In this document: positions 54,602 through 64,000 of the stretch, one piece after another
Numbering within the stretch: position 1 is the stretch's first letter
How the letters are laid out: every line of letters starts with the position of its first letter
NCBI GenBank assembly: GCA_023548195.1
Contig: JAJHZJ010000496.1
Span: 12,367,070 to 12,431,069, forward strand
Direction of reading: 5' to 3'
DNA: 64,000 nt
Source: Bettongia penicillata ogilbyi
Lineage: Eukaryota; Chordata; Mammalia; Diprotodontia; Potoroidae
Translations under genes and position numbers: made by a program
The notes under the pieces: generated by a model
The model's database searches: none
What the model saw: the letters and a program-made list of their open reading frames with translations, nothing else
What the model was told of the DNA's origin: nothing

Positions 54602-57415
54602 TTCTTTTTTTAGTTTATTTATTTATTTTTAGTTTTCGACATTCATTTCCAGAAGATTTTGATTTCCAAATTTTCTTCCCATCTCTCCCTTCCCCCACCC
54701 CAAAACACCGTGCATTCTCATCACCTCTTCCCCAATCTGGCCTTCCTTCTATAACACCCTTCCCTTCCCTTATCCCCATCTTCTCTCTTTTCTTGTAGGG
54801 CAAGATAGATTTCTATACCCCAGTATCTGTATTTCTTATTTCCAGGTTGCATGCAAAAACAGTTCTCAACATTCATTCCTAAAACTTTGAGTTCCAGCTT
54901 CTCTCCCTTCCTCCTTCCCCACTTGTCCCCACTGAGAAGGCAAACAATTCAATATAGACTATATATGAGTAGTTTTGCTAAAGACTTCCATGATAGTCAT
55001 GTTGTGAAAGACTAACTATATTTCCCTCCATCCTATCCTGTCTGCTATTTATTCTATTCTCTCTTTAGACCTTGTCCCTCCCCTAAAGTGTTTACTTCTA
55101 ATTACTCCCACCTCTCATTTGCCCTCCCTTCTATCTCCCCAACCCCACTTATCCCCTTCTCCCCTACTTTCCTGTAGTGTAAGATAGATTTTCATATCAA
55201 ATTGAGTGTGCATGTTATTGCCTCCTTAAGCCAAATGTGATGAGAGTAAGCTTCACTTTTTCCCTCTCACCTCCCCTTTTTTCCCCTACATTGAAAAAGC
55301 TTTTTCTTGCCTTTTCTATGAGAGATAATTTTCCCCATTCCATTTCTCTCTTTCTCCTCCCAATATATTCCTCTCTCGCCCCTTTCTTTTACAGATACCA
55401 TCCCTTTCTATTCAACTCACCCTGTGCCCTCTGTGTGTGTGTGTATGTATGTATGTAATGCCTCCAAATACTCAAATACTGAGAAGTTTCAAAAGTTATA
55501 AATATTATCTTTCCATGTAGGAATGTAAACAGTTCAATTTTAGTAAGTCTCTTATTTCTCTTTCCTCTTTACCTTTTCATGCTTTACTTGATTCTTGTGT
55601 TTGAAAGTCAAATTTTCTGTTCAGTTCTGGTCTTTTCATTAGTAATGCTTGAAAGTCCTCTATTTCATTGAATGACCATTTTCCCCCTGAAGTAGTATAC
55701 TCAGTTTTGCTGGGTAGGTGATTCTTGGTTTTAATCCTAGTTCCTTTGACTTCTGGAATATATTCTAAGCCCTGTGATCCCTTAATGTAGAACCTACTAG
55801 AATTTGTGTTATCCTGATTGTATTTCCACAATAATCAAATCGTTTCTTTCTGGCTGCTTGCAATATTTTCTCCTTGACCTGGGAACTCTGGAATTTGGCT
55901 ACAATATTCCTACGAGTTTTCCTTTTTGGATCTCTTTCAGGAGGTGATTGGTGGATTTTTTTCAATATTTATTTTATTCTCTGGTTCTAGAATATCAGGG
56001 AAGTTTTCCTTGATAATTTTGTGAAAGATTGTGTCTAGGCTCTTTTTGTGATTGTGGCTTTCAGGTAGTCCCATAATTTTAAAATTGTCTCTCCTGGATA
56101 TATTTTCCAGGTCAGTTGTTTTTCCAATGAGATATTTCACAATGTCTTCTATTTTTTCATTCTTTTGGTTTTGTTTTGTAATTTCTTGGTTTCTTATAAA
56201 GTCATTAGATTCCATCTGCTCCATTGTCATTTTTAAAGAACTATTTTCTTCAGTGAACCTCTTTTACCATTTGACTAATTCTGCTTTTTAAAGAATTCTT
56301 GTCCTCATTGGCTTTTTGGGCCTCTTTTGCCATTTGAGTTAGTCTATTTTTAAATGTGTTATTTTCTTCAGCATTTTTTGGGTCTCCTTTAGTAAGCTGT
56401 TGACTCATTTTTCATGATTTTCTTGCATTGCTCTCATTTCTCTTCCTAATTTTTCCTCCACCTCTCTTACTTGATTTTCAAAATCCTTTTTGAGCTCTTC
56501 CATGGCCTGAGACTATTGCATATATATTTTGGAGGTTTTGGGTACAGAAGCCTTGACTTTGATGTCTTCCTTTGTGGTGTATGCCTTGTTCTTCCTCATT
56601 CAAAAGTATGGAAGAAAATATCTGTTCACCAAGAAAGTAGCCTTCTATAGTCTTATTTTTTCCCTTTTTTGGGCATTCTCCCAGCCAGTTAATTGACTTT
56701 TAAGTCCTTTGTCAAGAGGAGGGTATACTCTGGGGACCTGTAAGTCCCTAGTTCCTCCAAGGTGGCACAATGAAAGGAGAGGAGTTTGCTCCTCCCCTGG
56801 CCTGCAGTCTGGTCTGGGAGCAACCACAAGCTTTTCTGCCCAGGATCTGAAAGTAGAATTCCCTCTCCAGAGCCTCTACCAGCTCCACCACACCAGCACT
56901 CCTCTTCACCCCAGGACTGCCACTCAGGGTAGAGATTCAGATCAGCTGCTCAATTCCCCCAGGTTCTTTAGGCCAAGGGCTCCAAAAATGGATGCTGCCA
57001 CCACCTGAGGTGAGGGATAGGGAGGACCCTGCTCCCTTCTCACCCAGGTGAAAGAGCTTTCTTACTGACCTGTGAAGCTATCTTTAGCATTTTTGGGGTG
57101 AGGAATCTGGGAACCACAGCTTGCTGCTGATGGTGCCCTGAAGCCTGCTCTATTCCTGTCCATGCTGAGTTGTGCAGCTAAGCCTGGGCTGTACTCTGTG
57201 GGCTGTGCTCTGCCCTGACACCGGTGTGATAGACATTTCCTGTCAGCCTTCCAGGTTGCCTTGGACGGGAAATCTCTTTCACTTTGTTGTTTTGTGGCTT
57301 TTGCTGCTCTAGAATTTGTTTAGTCATTTTTAAAAAGTATTTTATGGGCTGTGGGAGAAGAGTTTCTACAGGTCTGTCCTTCTACTCTACCTTCTTGGCT
57401 CTGCCCCCACCCCCT
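54602..57415 (-). mobile_element. near full-length HAL1-like element (half-L1)
   Basis: About 2.8 kb on the - strand. The 5' end at about 57410 begins with an L1-like 5' UTR ('gcagagccaagaaggtagag' on -). A decayed L1 ORF1 (about 56599-55600) follows, then directly a purine-rich 3' UTR (55560-54640) and an A-rich tail at 54602-54630. No ORF2 (endonuclease/RT) sequence lies between, the defining HAL1 layout. Flanked by ATTCTTTT repeats. HAL1 elements are known from mammals and depend on L1 enzymes. Confidence 0.8.
55577..56599 (-). pseudogene. decayed L1/HAL1 ORF1 (RNA-binding chaperone)
   Basis: Reading from an ATG at about 56599: 'MRKNKAYTTKEDIK', then coiled-coil-like Lys/Glu-rich sequence ('EELKKDFENQVREVEEKLG'), then 'DLENISRRDNFKIMGLPE' (RRM-region words typical of L1 ORF1p), 'HKIIKENFPDIL' and 'KEKILQAARKK' (C-terminal-domain words). 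The frames are spread over three phases with many stops. Not functional. Confidence 0.85.
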
Positions 57416-57423
57416 ATTCTTTT
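57416..57423. repeat. target-site duplication of HAL1-like element, right
   Basis: ATTCTTTT, matching 54594-54601. Confidence 0.6.
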
Positions 57424-57544
57424 GGCATCTTCCCCTCTCTGAGTTATCTTGTGAAGTTTTCAATGTTTTCAAGATGGTGACACTTCCTGGATGGATTTCC
57501 TTGGTGTGTACTTGATCTGGTCCAGTGATTCTTTCAAATGCCAC

Positions 57545-57755
57545 TTTCCCAAGGGCCATTTTTAGAGAGAGGCAATATGGCAGATTGGAAAGGATGCTTG
57601 ACTTGTTCTTCCTAGTTTAGTTTCCTTGGGTAAGTCATTTACTCTATCTGAACCTAATTTCATTGTCTCTATAATAATAACTCTAGTACCTGACTACAGG
57701 GTCAACTGAGGTCAGGTAATCAAGGTTTTATATAAATATTAGCTGCTGCAACTTC
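57545..57755 (+). repeat. MIR SINE
   Basis: 'gaggcaatatggcagattgg', 'ccttgggtaagtcatttact', 'atttcattgtctctataata'. Confidence 0.7.
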
Positions 57756-58250
57756 TTTATATACTACATGGAATACTGAAGTTTCAGAGCCCAAATATGA
57801 TGGTTCTTCTATAACTAATGATAATAATAACTCATTAGAGAAGAGTTTGTGCTAATTTACATCTATTCATCATCCTTCCACCAGGTTCACCTAAAGGCAA
57901 AAGGAAGCCTCTGGCAATGTTTGAACTTGAAAGTGATATAGTCAGACCTGTACTTAATTTAATACTTACATCATATTCCTACTTTTCTCCTCCCTTCTAC
58001 ACTCTACACTGCCCCCCCTAGTCATTTTAACTTTAATCATAGGTCATATAGTGTTTATTATTCCTTTACCTATTAATGGTTTCTAATTTTTACACATTCC
58101 TCTTAAAGAGTGTAGAGCCAAACTAAGGGACTCTCCCTCAGTTATAGCAAATCTATAGGAATACTTGTTTAAAACACTGTAGAAGAGATTTATATCTAAG
58201 CATGAATTGCACCACATTGGACATTGAAAGGGATGTTAAATTTGAAGTCA
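57756..58250. other. unique DNA; no gene seen
   Basis: No repeat or exon recognised with confidence. Confidence 0.3.
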
Positions 58251-58254
58251 TCCT

Positions 58255-58515
58255 TTGGGTTCAGTTGTTTCAATAGTCTCCAACTCTTTGTGATCCCATT
58301 TGGGGTTTTCTTGGCAGTGATACTGAAGTGGTTTGCCGTTTCCTTCTCTGGCTCATTTGACAGATGAAGAAACTGAGGCAAACAGGGTTAAAGTGACTTT
58401 CCCAGCATCACATAGCTAGTAAGTGTCTGAGATCATATTTGAACTTAGGAAGATGAGTCTTCCTGACTCCAGGCCCAGCACTCTGTGCATTATGGCACCA
58501 CCTAGAGGACCATTC
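58255..58515 (-). repeat. marsupial CORE-SINE, full length
   Basis: 'catttggggttttcttggca', 'ggtttgccgtttccttctct', 'gatgaagaaactgaggcaaa', 'catcacatagctagtaagtg', 'gtcttcctgactccaggccc', 'ggcaccacctaga'. Confidence 0.9.
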
Positions 58516-58524
58516 AAATTCTAG

Positions 58525-58675
58525 CTCTGCTATTTATTGCCATTGCTACCTTTGGCAAATGACTTGACCTGTCTTGGTCTCATCTGGAAAATAAGAGTAT
58601 GGATCAAAAGTAGATGGCCTCTGTGATTACGATCCTGGTTCCTTTTACCTCTGAGATTCTGTGATTACGTAGGCT
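58525..58675 (+). repeat. MIR SINE fragment
   Basis: 'ctttggcaaatgacttgacc', 'tggtctcatctggaaaataa', 'gattctgtgattacg'. Confidence 0.65.
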
Positions 58676-59050
58676 CTCTTTTATAGTAAGGATTTGATGG
58701 ATGATGCTGAATGAAATAGATAATTTCTCCACTCTTGTCTGTTGCATCCTACTTGTCCAGTGGGGCTCAAGGCAGTTTGGGGGCATCTAGTTATTGTCCT
58801 GTCCGTTTTTGTGTTTCTGTGAATAATAATAGTGGAGATAAAGGGGATCAGAACTTCATGGGGTATGGTGATAGTAAAGTTCCAGGATGTCTTGGTCTGG
58901 CCACTATACAGATCAAGAAGCACAGAGCTGAACAATCCAGAAATCACACACCATTAAACTGTTCCAAAGGTTGCTGAAGAAACATAGTAAGTGTTTTGAT
59001 GTTTTTCCCTTTTAATTGGCCTTTTCCCCTACAAAGTGCTTGGGAATTAG
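58676..59050. other. unique DNA; no gene seen
   Basis: No repeat or exon recognised. Confidence 0.3.
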
Positions 59051-59967
59051 AGTATTTTTTTAATTATATTTTATTTCCTCCAATTGCATTTGTAAAAACA
59101 ATTTTTAATATTCATTTTTTAAGTTTTGAATTCCAAATTCTATTCTTCCCATCTTCTCTTCCCCCTTCCCTGAAATGTAAGCAATCTAGTATAGGTTATA
59201 CATGTGTAATTATGTGGAGCATTTCCATATTAGTCACTTTGTGCAAAAAGATTTGAACATAAAAAAGAAAGGAAGAAAGAAGGAGAGAAAGTGAAAAATA
59301 GTAGGCTTTGGTCTTATTCAGACGTCAGTTCTTTCTGTGGAGGTGGGTAGGATTTTTCATCATGAGTCCTTTGGGATGTCTTTGATTGTTGTATTTCTGG
59401 GAATAGCTAAGTCATTCATAATTCTTCATCATATAATATTGTTATTGTACTGTGTACAATATTTTCCTGGTTCTGCTTATTTCGCTCTGCATCATTTCAT
59501 GTCTTTCCAGGTTTTTCTGAAATTGTCCTGCTTGTCATTCCTTATAGAACAATAATATTCCATTACAGTCATATACTACAACTTGTTCAAGTTCTTCTTC
59601 ACTTCTTCAATTGATGGGCATTTCCCGCAATTCCCAATTTTTAGCCACTTCAAAATGAGCTGCTATAAATATTTTTTACAGCTCCTCGAGCTTCCCGGCT
59701 CCTGGATGAGGAGCGTTCGGGGAGATTTCGAAAAGGCGTGGGGAGGGAAAGGGGGGGCCGCACGGAGCTCGGTGATAGGGTGAGCCCGGCATCCTGGGCC
59801 TGGGGCCACGCCCCTCTCCGGGGCAGGTGGCCAGGTGACCTGGTAGGCCCTTGGGCTTAGCCTAGCCGGAGCCGCCAGTCCGTGGTCCCGACGAATGCGG
59901 CAGGCAAAGCTCTGCCAGTGTTCCCAGAGCCGGGTAACCCGGAGCACCTCGAAGCCTAGCCGTGACC

Positions 59968-60183
59968 ATGGGGCCGCCCCCGCCTGCTGGCGTGCCCAGG
60001 AAACGAGAGGAATTGGCTCTTACGGGTTACCGTCTTGGGAGCTCTGTTGTCCCCCGAGGCCTGACACTGGGAGCAGAGGTAGATCTCTCTCCGACACAAT
60101 GGAAAGATTGTACTTGGAGTGCCTCGGGCGCTCTTCTTGTAACGATGCTTCTAAAGCTGGCCTTTGGCCCCCACCCCGTATGA
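59968..60183 (+). CDS. small ORF in the CpG-rich insertion, unidentified
   Basis: 71 codons from 'gtgaccATGG', a good Kozak context, to TGA at 60181-60183. The peptide begins 'MGPPPPAGVPRKREELAL' and ends 'LKLAFGPHPV', with a short hydrophobic stretch 'GALLVTMLLKLAF' near the end. No family recognised. Base composition (Pro codons CCN, high GC) is unlike anything else in the window. A GTATGAG donor-like word lies at 60178 just before the stop, so the true exon may end there. It may be the 5' part of a retrotransposed or transduced transcript and not a functional gene. Confidence 0.3.
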   Translation: MGPPPPAGVPRKREELALTGYRLGSSVVPRGLTLGAEVDLSPTQWKDCTWSASGALLVTMLLKLAFGPHPV

Positions 60184-60288
60184 GATAGTCATTTTTATTC
60201 TTTTCCCAACACATTTTTGTATCTGTAATTTTATCCTGTTCTCCTTTTAGAAAAATCAAAAGTTGTTTTTTGTTTTTGCTTTGGTCCA

Positions 60289-60289
<1 letters not shown>

Positions 60290-60337
<48 letters not shown>

Positions 60338-60395
60338 TATATATTATATACCATATATACCATATATAATATATATAAAAATATATATATATTTT
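60290..60395 (+). repeat. (AT)n/(CATA)n microsatellite
   Basis: ACATACATATAT then long AT runs. May derive from a decayed A-rich tail of the insertion. Confidence 0.9.
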
Positions 60396-60515
60396 TATAT
60401 TTTTACAAAGAAGTCGTTTTCCCTTCTGATATTGCTGGATCAAAGGGCATGCATAGTTTTACAGCCCTTTGGGTGTAGTTCCAAATTGTGCTCCACAATG
60501 GTTGGATGGATTAAA

Positions 60516-61010
60516 ATATTTTAATAAATGATTCATTGCAAGAAATATTTGTGGTTAACATTGCCCTCATTCTAGTAGGTGAAGAGACTTGAAAGGAGTT
60601 TATTTATGGCTTTTGTGATGTTCTGTACATTTCATTTTGCACTTAGTCAAGTTAATGTTTAAGAGGGAAAATGAAAAGCATATATCACCCAAGAGTGAGT
60701 GTGCCTAGTTGGGGTGGGCAGGATGTCAGCCTCTGAAATGTACTTGGGTCAGTTTCTGAGCGTATTTTGTTTGGAATCGTCAATAGTCTTGAAGCAAGGC
60801 AGTGACCAAACAGAGGGTAATGCTTGTCAGTTCCCATGTTCCTGCTAACTGCTTGTGGTGCCTGGAATACTTTCCCATATTATTCTCTTGAATGAAATGC
60901 TGGTGAAAAAAATTAATGTCCCAAATATGGAACTTGTGGAGATTCATAGCTTGAGAGTCATCCTTTACTCTTCCCTCTCTTTCACCATTCATCCAATCAG
61001 TTACCAAGTC
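60516..61010. other. unique DNA; no gene seen
   Basis: No repeat or exon recognised. Confidence 0.35.
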
Positions 61011-61014
61011 TCGA

Positions 61015-62415
61015 CAAAGAGTCACAGAATTTGAGAGTTCAGTTGATGATCTGATATTAATCCACTGATCACTGAAACTAATCCATACATGAAAGGAATC
61101 CCTAGTGTAACACATCAAACAAGTTGTTCAACCTTTGCTTGATGACCTCCAAGAAGGAGTTCCCACTAATTCTCCAGGCATCACATTCTATTTTGGACAA
61201 CTCTCTTCATTAGAAAGTCCTAACATTGAATATAAATTGGCTTTTATTGTTTTGTTTTGTAATTTTGACCCATTGCCTCTCCTTTGGGGCCAAATGAAAC
61301 AAGTCATCCTTCTTCCCTATGATGACTCTTGAAGACATCTCTAATGTTCTCCATGAATATTTTTTAATGCAGGCTAAACACACCCAATTCTTTCAACTCA
61401 TTCTCTATCTCTTCACTATCCTACTTGCCCCCTCCACAGCTTATCAATATCTTTCTTAAACCATGGTACTCAGAATGGAATATAATTCTCCATATAATCT
61501 TAGGTGAGAGCAGAATATAGACTGTCACTTTCATGAGTTGTTCTGAAAAGAAATTCTGGGGGTTTTAGTAAACTGCAAATGTGAGTCTGCAGTGTAATAT
61601 AAAAGATAAAATTTGAATGTGATCTTGGCATGACGTGTTGCACACAGTATTAACCACCCTTCTCTGCTTTGTGCCATCTGTAAATCTGATGAGATACCAT
61701 CTCTCTACCTTTAACATATTATATTATAAAGGTATACATGATATATAATTTATAATATATAATACCTTTAATCTATGCCATTCACACCATCTAGATCTTT
61801 AATCAAGTGATTGATAAAAATGTGTGACAAGCACAGAGCAGTGGGGTCTTCCACTGGAGACATCCTGCCACATTGATATTGAACCATTAACTACTTGGCT
61901 ATCCAAGTACTTCTGAACCCATCTGATTTTCATTATCATCTAACATATTTCTCCAATGAAATATAATGAGATAATTTGTGAAAGTCTTTGCTAAAATCTA
62001 GGTAAACTATGTTCACAGCATTCCCCTTGTCTAATTCGCTTAATAATCCTGTAAAAAATGGAAATGGGATGATGAAGTCATGTTGGATCTTTGTAATTAT
62101 TGCTTCCCTATTTAATTGGTTGCAAACTATGTCATTAATGATTTATTCTAGAATTTTCCCAGGAATCAAAGTCAAGCTCACTGGTTTATAGTTTAAAATT
62201 ATATTCTTTCCCCTTTTTGAAAATTAGGACACCTGCCTTTCTCCAGTCCTGCCCCTCCTGTTGTCATTACCTTTCCAATATCACTGACAGTGATTCTGCA
62301 ATTTCTTCTGCTGTTTTTCAGAACCTGTGGCTAAAGTTAATGTGGGCCAGGTGACTTGAATTCATTAAGGGCACCAAAGTAGCCTCAGTAGCTCCCTGCT
62401 TATCTGATGTATCAA
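61015..62415 (-). mobile_element. L3/CR1 LINE, 1.4 kb fossil with RT C-terminal region
   Basis: Antisense. 61015-61550 is the 3' region ('gatgacctccaagaaggagt', 'agcttatcaatatctttctt'). 61640-62415 is antisense to the CR1/L3 RT region ('tgctaaaatctaggtaaact', 'cccaggaatcaaagtcaagc', 'gtgacttgaattcattaagg'). 61725-61770 holds a small AT-rich palindrome. The longest CR1-clade relic in the window. Frames are broken throughout. Confidence 0.8.
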
Positions 62416-62574
62416 CACCCTGCTCATCATTTTTTTTTTTTTGTTCTGTCATTTCTGTTGCAGAGAAAACAGAAACAACAGAAGAACTGAGCAGCTTAGT
62501 TTCTTTTTTCAGTAATTACTCTCCCATCCACCTGAAGTGAAGGTCCTGGGCCTTCTTTCATCTTCTCTCTTTTC

Positions 62575-62700
62575 TCTGGTATCTCAATTTTCCCACATCT
62601 TCTCCAACATTTATCATTTCCCATTTCTGTCTTATTAGCCAATCTGATAGGTGTGTGATGGTACCTCAGAGTTGTTTTAATTTGGATCAAATTGTTATTC
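62575..62700 (-). repeat. L1 ORF2 fragment
   Basis: 'cccacatcttctccaacatt' and 'gccaatctgataggtgtgtg' match 2275-2335. The - strand reads 'TLRYHHTPIRLANKTEMG' and 'KCWRRCGKI', ORF2p C-terminal words. Confidence 0.8.
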
Positions 62701-63175
62701 TTCTGGCATAGATTTGGCCATGTAACTTCCCTGCTCAAGAAGCTTCATTTAATCCCTCTTACCTTTAGAGCACCACACTTGTCCTTGGGCCCCAGCCTGC
62801 TGTTCCAGATGTATGCCATGTTACTCCTCTCATGAATTCTGAGTTCCAACCAATATCTCTCCATGAATGATATTCCCTCCTTTTTTGTCTTTTACTTTTT
62901 ACTGGCTATCCTTGATACCTGAAACACAATTTCTCTTTACATCCAACAGAGAATTCTGGAGTTCCCTCAAAGCTGAATTCCTGTCACATCCTGCAAGAAG
63001 CTTATAGTTGCTAATATTCTCTCTTGAGAAACAACTGAATATATTCTGTATTTTATTTGCTAGGTAAATATTGTTTCCTCTGACTAGAATGCAGGTTCCT
63101 TGAAGGCATATATCTTTGTGTCTCCCGCATTGTCTCAATATCTCCAACATACATGTTATTGAATGAACAAGTCCA
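62700..63175 (+). mobile_element. L2 LINE 3' end
   Basis: 'acttccctgctcaagaagct', 'cttgggccccagcctgctgt', then 'tgcaggttccttgaaggcat' and 'tgttattgaatgaacaag', the L2 3' order through to the tail. Confidence 0.65.
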
Positions 63176-63259
63176 TCTCATGTCAGTATTCTAGAATCAG
63201 ATGTGCTGGGGATGAGGTCAGAGCTTTCATCCAGAGTGTGCTTGGCTGTTATTTTCCTT

Positions 63260-64000
63260 TTCTTCTTTTTTTTTTCTTTTGTTAATTATTTTTTTTAAAT
63301 TAAATTTATTTAACTTTTTACATTCATTTTCACAAAATTTTGGGTTCCAAATTTTCTCCCCATTTATACCCTTCCCCCACCCCAATACACCATTCTAATT
63401 TTCCCTATCACCAATCTGCCCTCTCTTCTATCAGCCCTCCCTTCTCTTGTCCCTATCTTCTCTTTTGTCCTGTAGGGCCAGATAACTTTCTATTCCCCAT
63501 TAACTGTATTTCTTATTTCCTAGGAGCAAGAACAATACTAAACAGATGTTCCTAAAACTTTAAGTTCCAAATTCTCCCCATCCCTCCCTCCCCACCCGTT
63601 CCCTTTGGGAAGGCAGGCAATTCAATATAGGCCCTATCTGTGTAGTTTTGCAAATGACTTGGATAATAGTTGTGTTGTGTAAGATTAACTATATTTCCCT
63701 CCGTCTGATCCTGCCCCCCATTGTTTCTATTCTGTCTTTTGATCCTGTCCTTCCCCAAGAGTGTGACTTCAAATTGCTCCCTCCTCCTATTGCCCTCCCT
63801 TCCATCATCCCCCCCCACTCTGCTTATCTCCTTCTCCCCCACTTTCCTGTATTGTAAGATAGGTTTTCATACCAAAATGAGTGTGCATTTTATTCCTTCC
63901 TTTAGTCGAATGTGATGAGGGTAAATTTCGTGTTTTTTTCTCAGCTCTCCTCTTTTTCCCTCCACTAAAAAGTCTCCTGCTTGCCTCCTGAATGAGATAT
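63260..64000 (-). mobile_element. HAL1/L1-type 3' UTR, runs off the window
   Basis: Aligns word by word with 54620-55330: 'gggttccaaattttctcccc', 'ttgtcctgtagggccagata', 'aattcaatataggccctatc', 'cataccaaaatgagtgtgca'. The A-rich tail (T-run on +) is at about 63265-63310. The rest of the element lies beyond 64000. Confidence 0.8.

Larger units (their letters stand above)
59681..60397 (+). other. CpG-island-like insertion in L1, possible retrocopy or transduced gene start
   Basis: The first 500 bp (59681-60180) holds 34 CpG by hand count and is GC-rich. The surrounding DNA is AT-rich and CpG-poor. It is followed by an AT-rich part and an (AT)n tail to 60395. The flanking words 'tattttttacag' (59670-59681) and 'tatttttacaaag' (60398-60410) resemble a target-site duplication. 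It carries a short ORF with a strong Kozak context. Source gene not recognised. Confidence 0.6.
59055..60515 (-). mobile_element. L1 LINE 3' fragment split by a CpG-rich insertion
   Basis: 59055-59680 is antisense L1 3' UTR plus ORF2 end ('gaacaataatattccattac', 'caattgatgggcatttcc', 'gagctgctataaatatttt'). It resumes at about 60411 with 'tgatattgctggatcaaagg' and 'ccaaattgtgctccacaatg', the next part of the same ORF2 region as seen at 2140-2230. So one L1 is interrupted by 59681-60397. Confidence 0.85.

Noticed and set aside
59583..59947. Open frames crossing the L1/CpG-insert boundary on both strands
   Set aside because: They begin in L1 sequence and run into the insert; chimeric and without domains. 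Only the internal Kozak ORF is kept as a weak candidate.
1..64000. Bacterial or phage systems, CRISPR arrays, operons
   Set aside because: Sequence is mammalian; no regularly spaced repeats with unique spacers and no prokaryotic gene organisation.

Overview
This window is mammalian nuclear DNA, almost certainly from a marsupial. It has no dense ORFs, operons, ribosome binding sites or phage and bacterial genes. It is packed with MIR and L2 fragments (all mammals) and with tRNA-headed CORE-SINEs whose head reads like 'gtggcgcagtggatagag', a type typical of marsupials. It also holds L3/CR1 fossils, a HAL1-like half-L1, marsupial-type L1 3' ends, an RTE element and a BovB-type RTE fragment. The precise species cannot be settled by eye. 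An opossum-like or Australian marsupial genome would both fit.

No complete conventional protein-coding gene is visible. Two short segments on the + strand (36841-36916 and 52049-52169) look like exons. Each has a pyrimidine-rich acceptor. The first has a consensus GTAAGT donor, the second ends in an in-frame stop, and their reading phases match. They may be the last two exons, or an alternative 3' end, of an unidentified gene. Most of 37-52 kb would then be its intron. Just upstream (35640-36560) lies a repeat-free block with the look of conserved non-coding DNA. Similar blocks occur at 10865-11175, 14865-15060, 29545-29840 and 47170-47470, so the region may be a regulatory landscape around a developmental gene. 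That is inference.

Layout: 0-3 kb MIR, L3, and an L1 3' end on the - strand. 3-13 kb largely unique with scattered MIR, L3 and SINEs. 13-15 kb a solo LTR and an L2 reverse-transcriptase fossil. 15-20 kb SINE-rich, with a long (TTTCC)n array and L2/L3 remains. 21.8-24.6 kb an RTE element with a deleted reverse-transcriptase core. 24.9-26.0 kb a second LTR of the same family, inserted into a MIR and itself interrupted by an inverted RTE fragment. 27-35 kb L3, MIR, SINEs and a SINE flanked by long inverted repeats. 35.6-36.9 kb the candidate conserved block and exon. 38-51 kb SINE/MIR intron-like DNA with a BovB fragment and a palindromic hAT-type MITE. 52 kb the second candidate exon. 54.6-57.4 kb a near full-length HAL1-like element on the - strand with a target-site duplication. 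59-60.5 kb an L1 fragment split by a CpG-island-like insertion. 61-62.4 kb a 1.4 kb L3/CR1 fossil. 62.7-64 kb an L2 3' end and another HAL1/L1-type 3' end running off the window.

The most unusual items are the CpG-rich insertion inside an L1 (59681-60397), the phase-compatible exon pair, the 48-bp inverted arms around a SINE (33983-34285), and the nested LTR/RTE/MIR stack at 24.8-26.1 kb.
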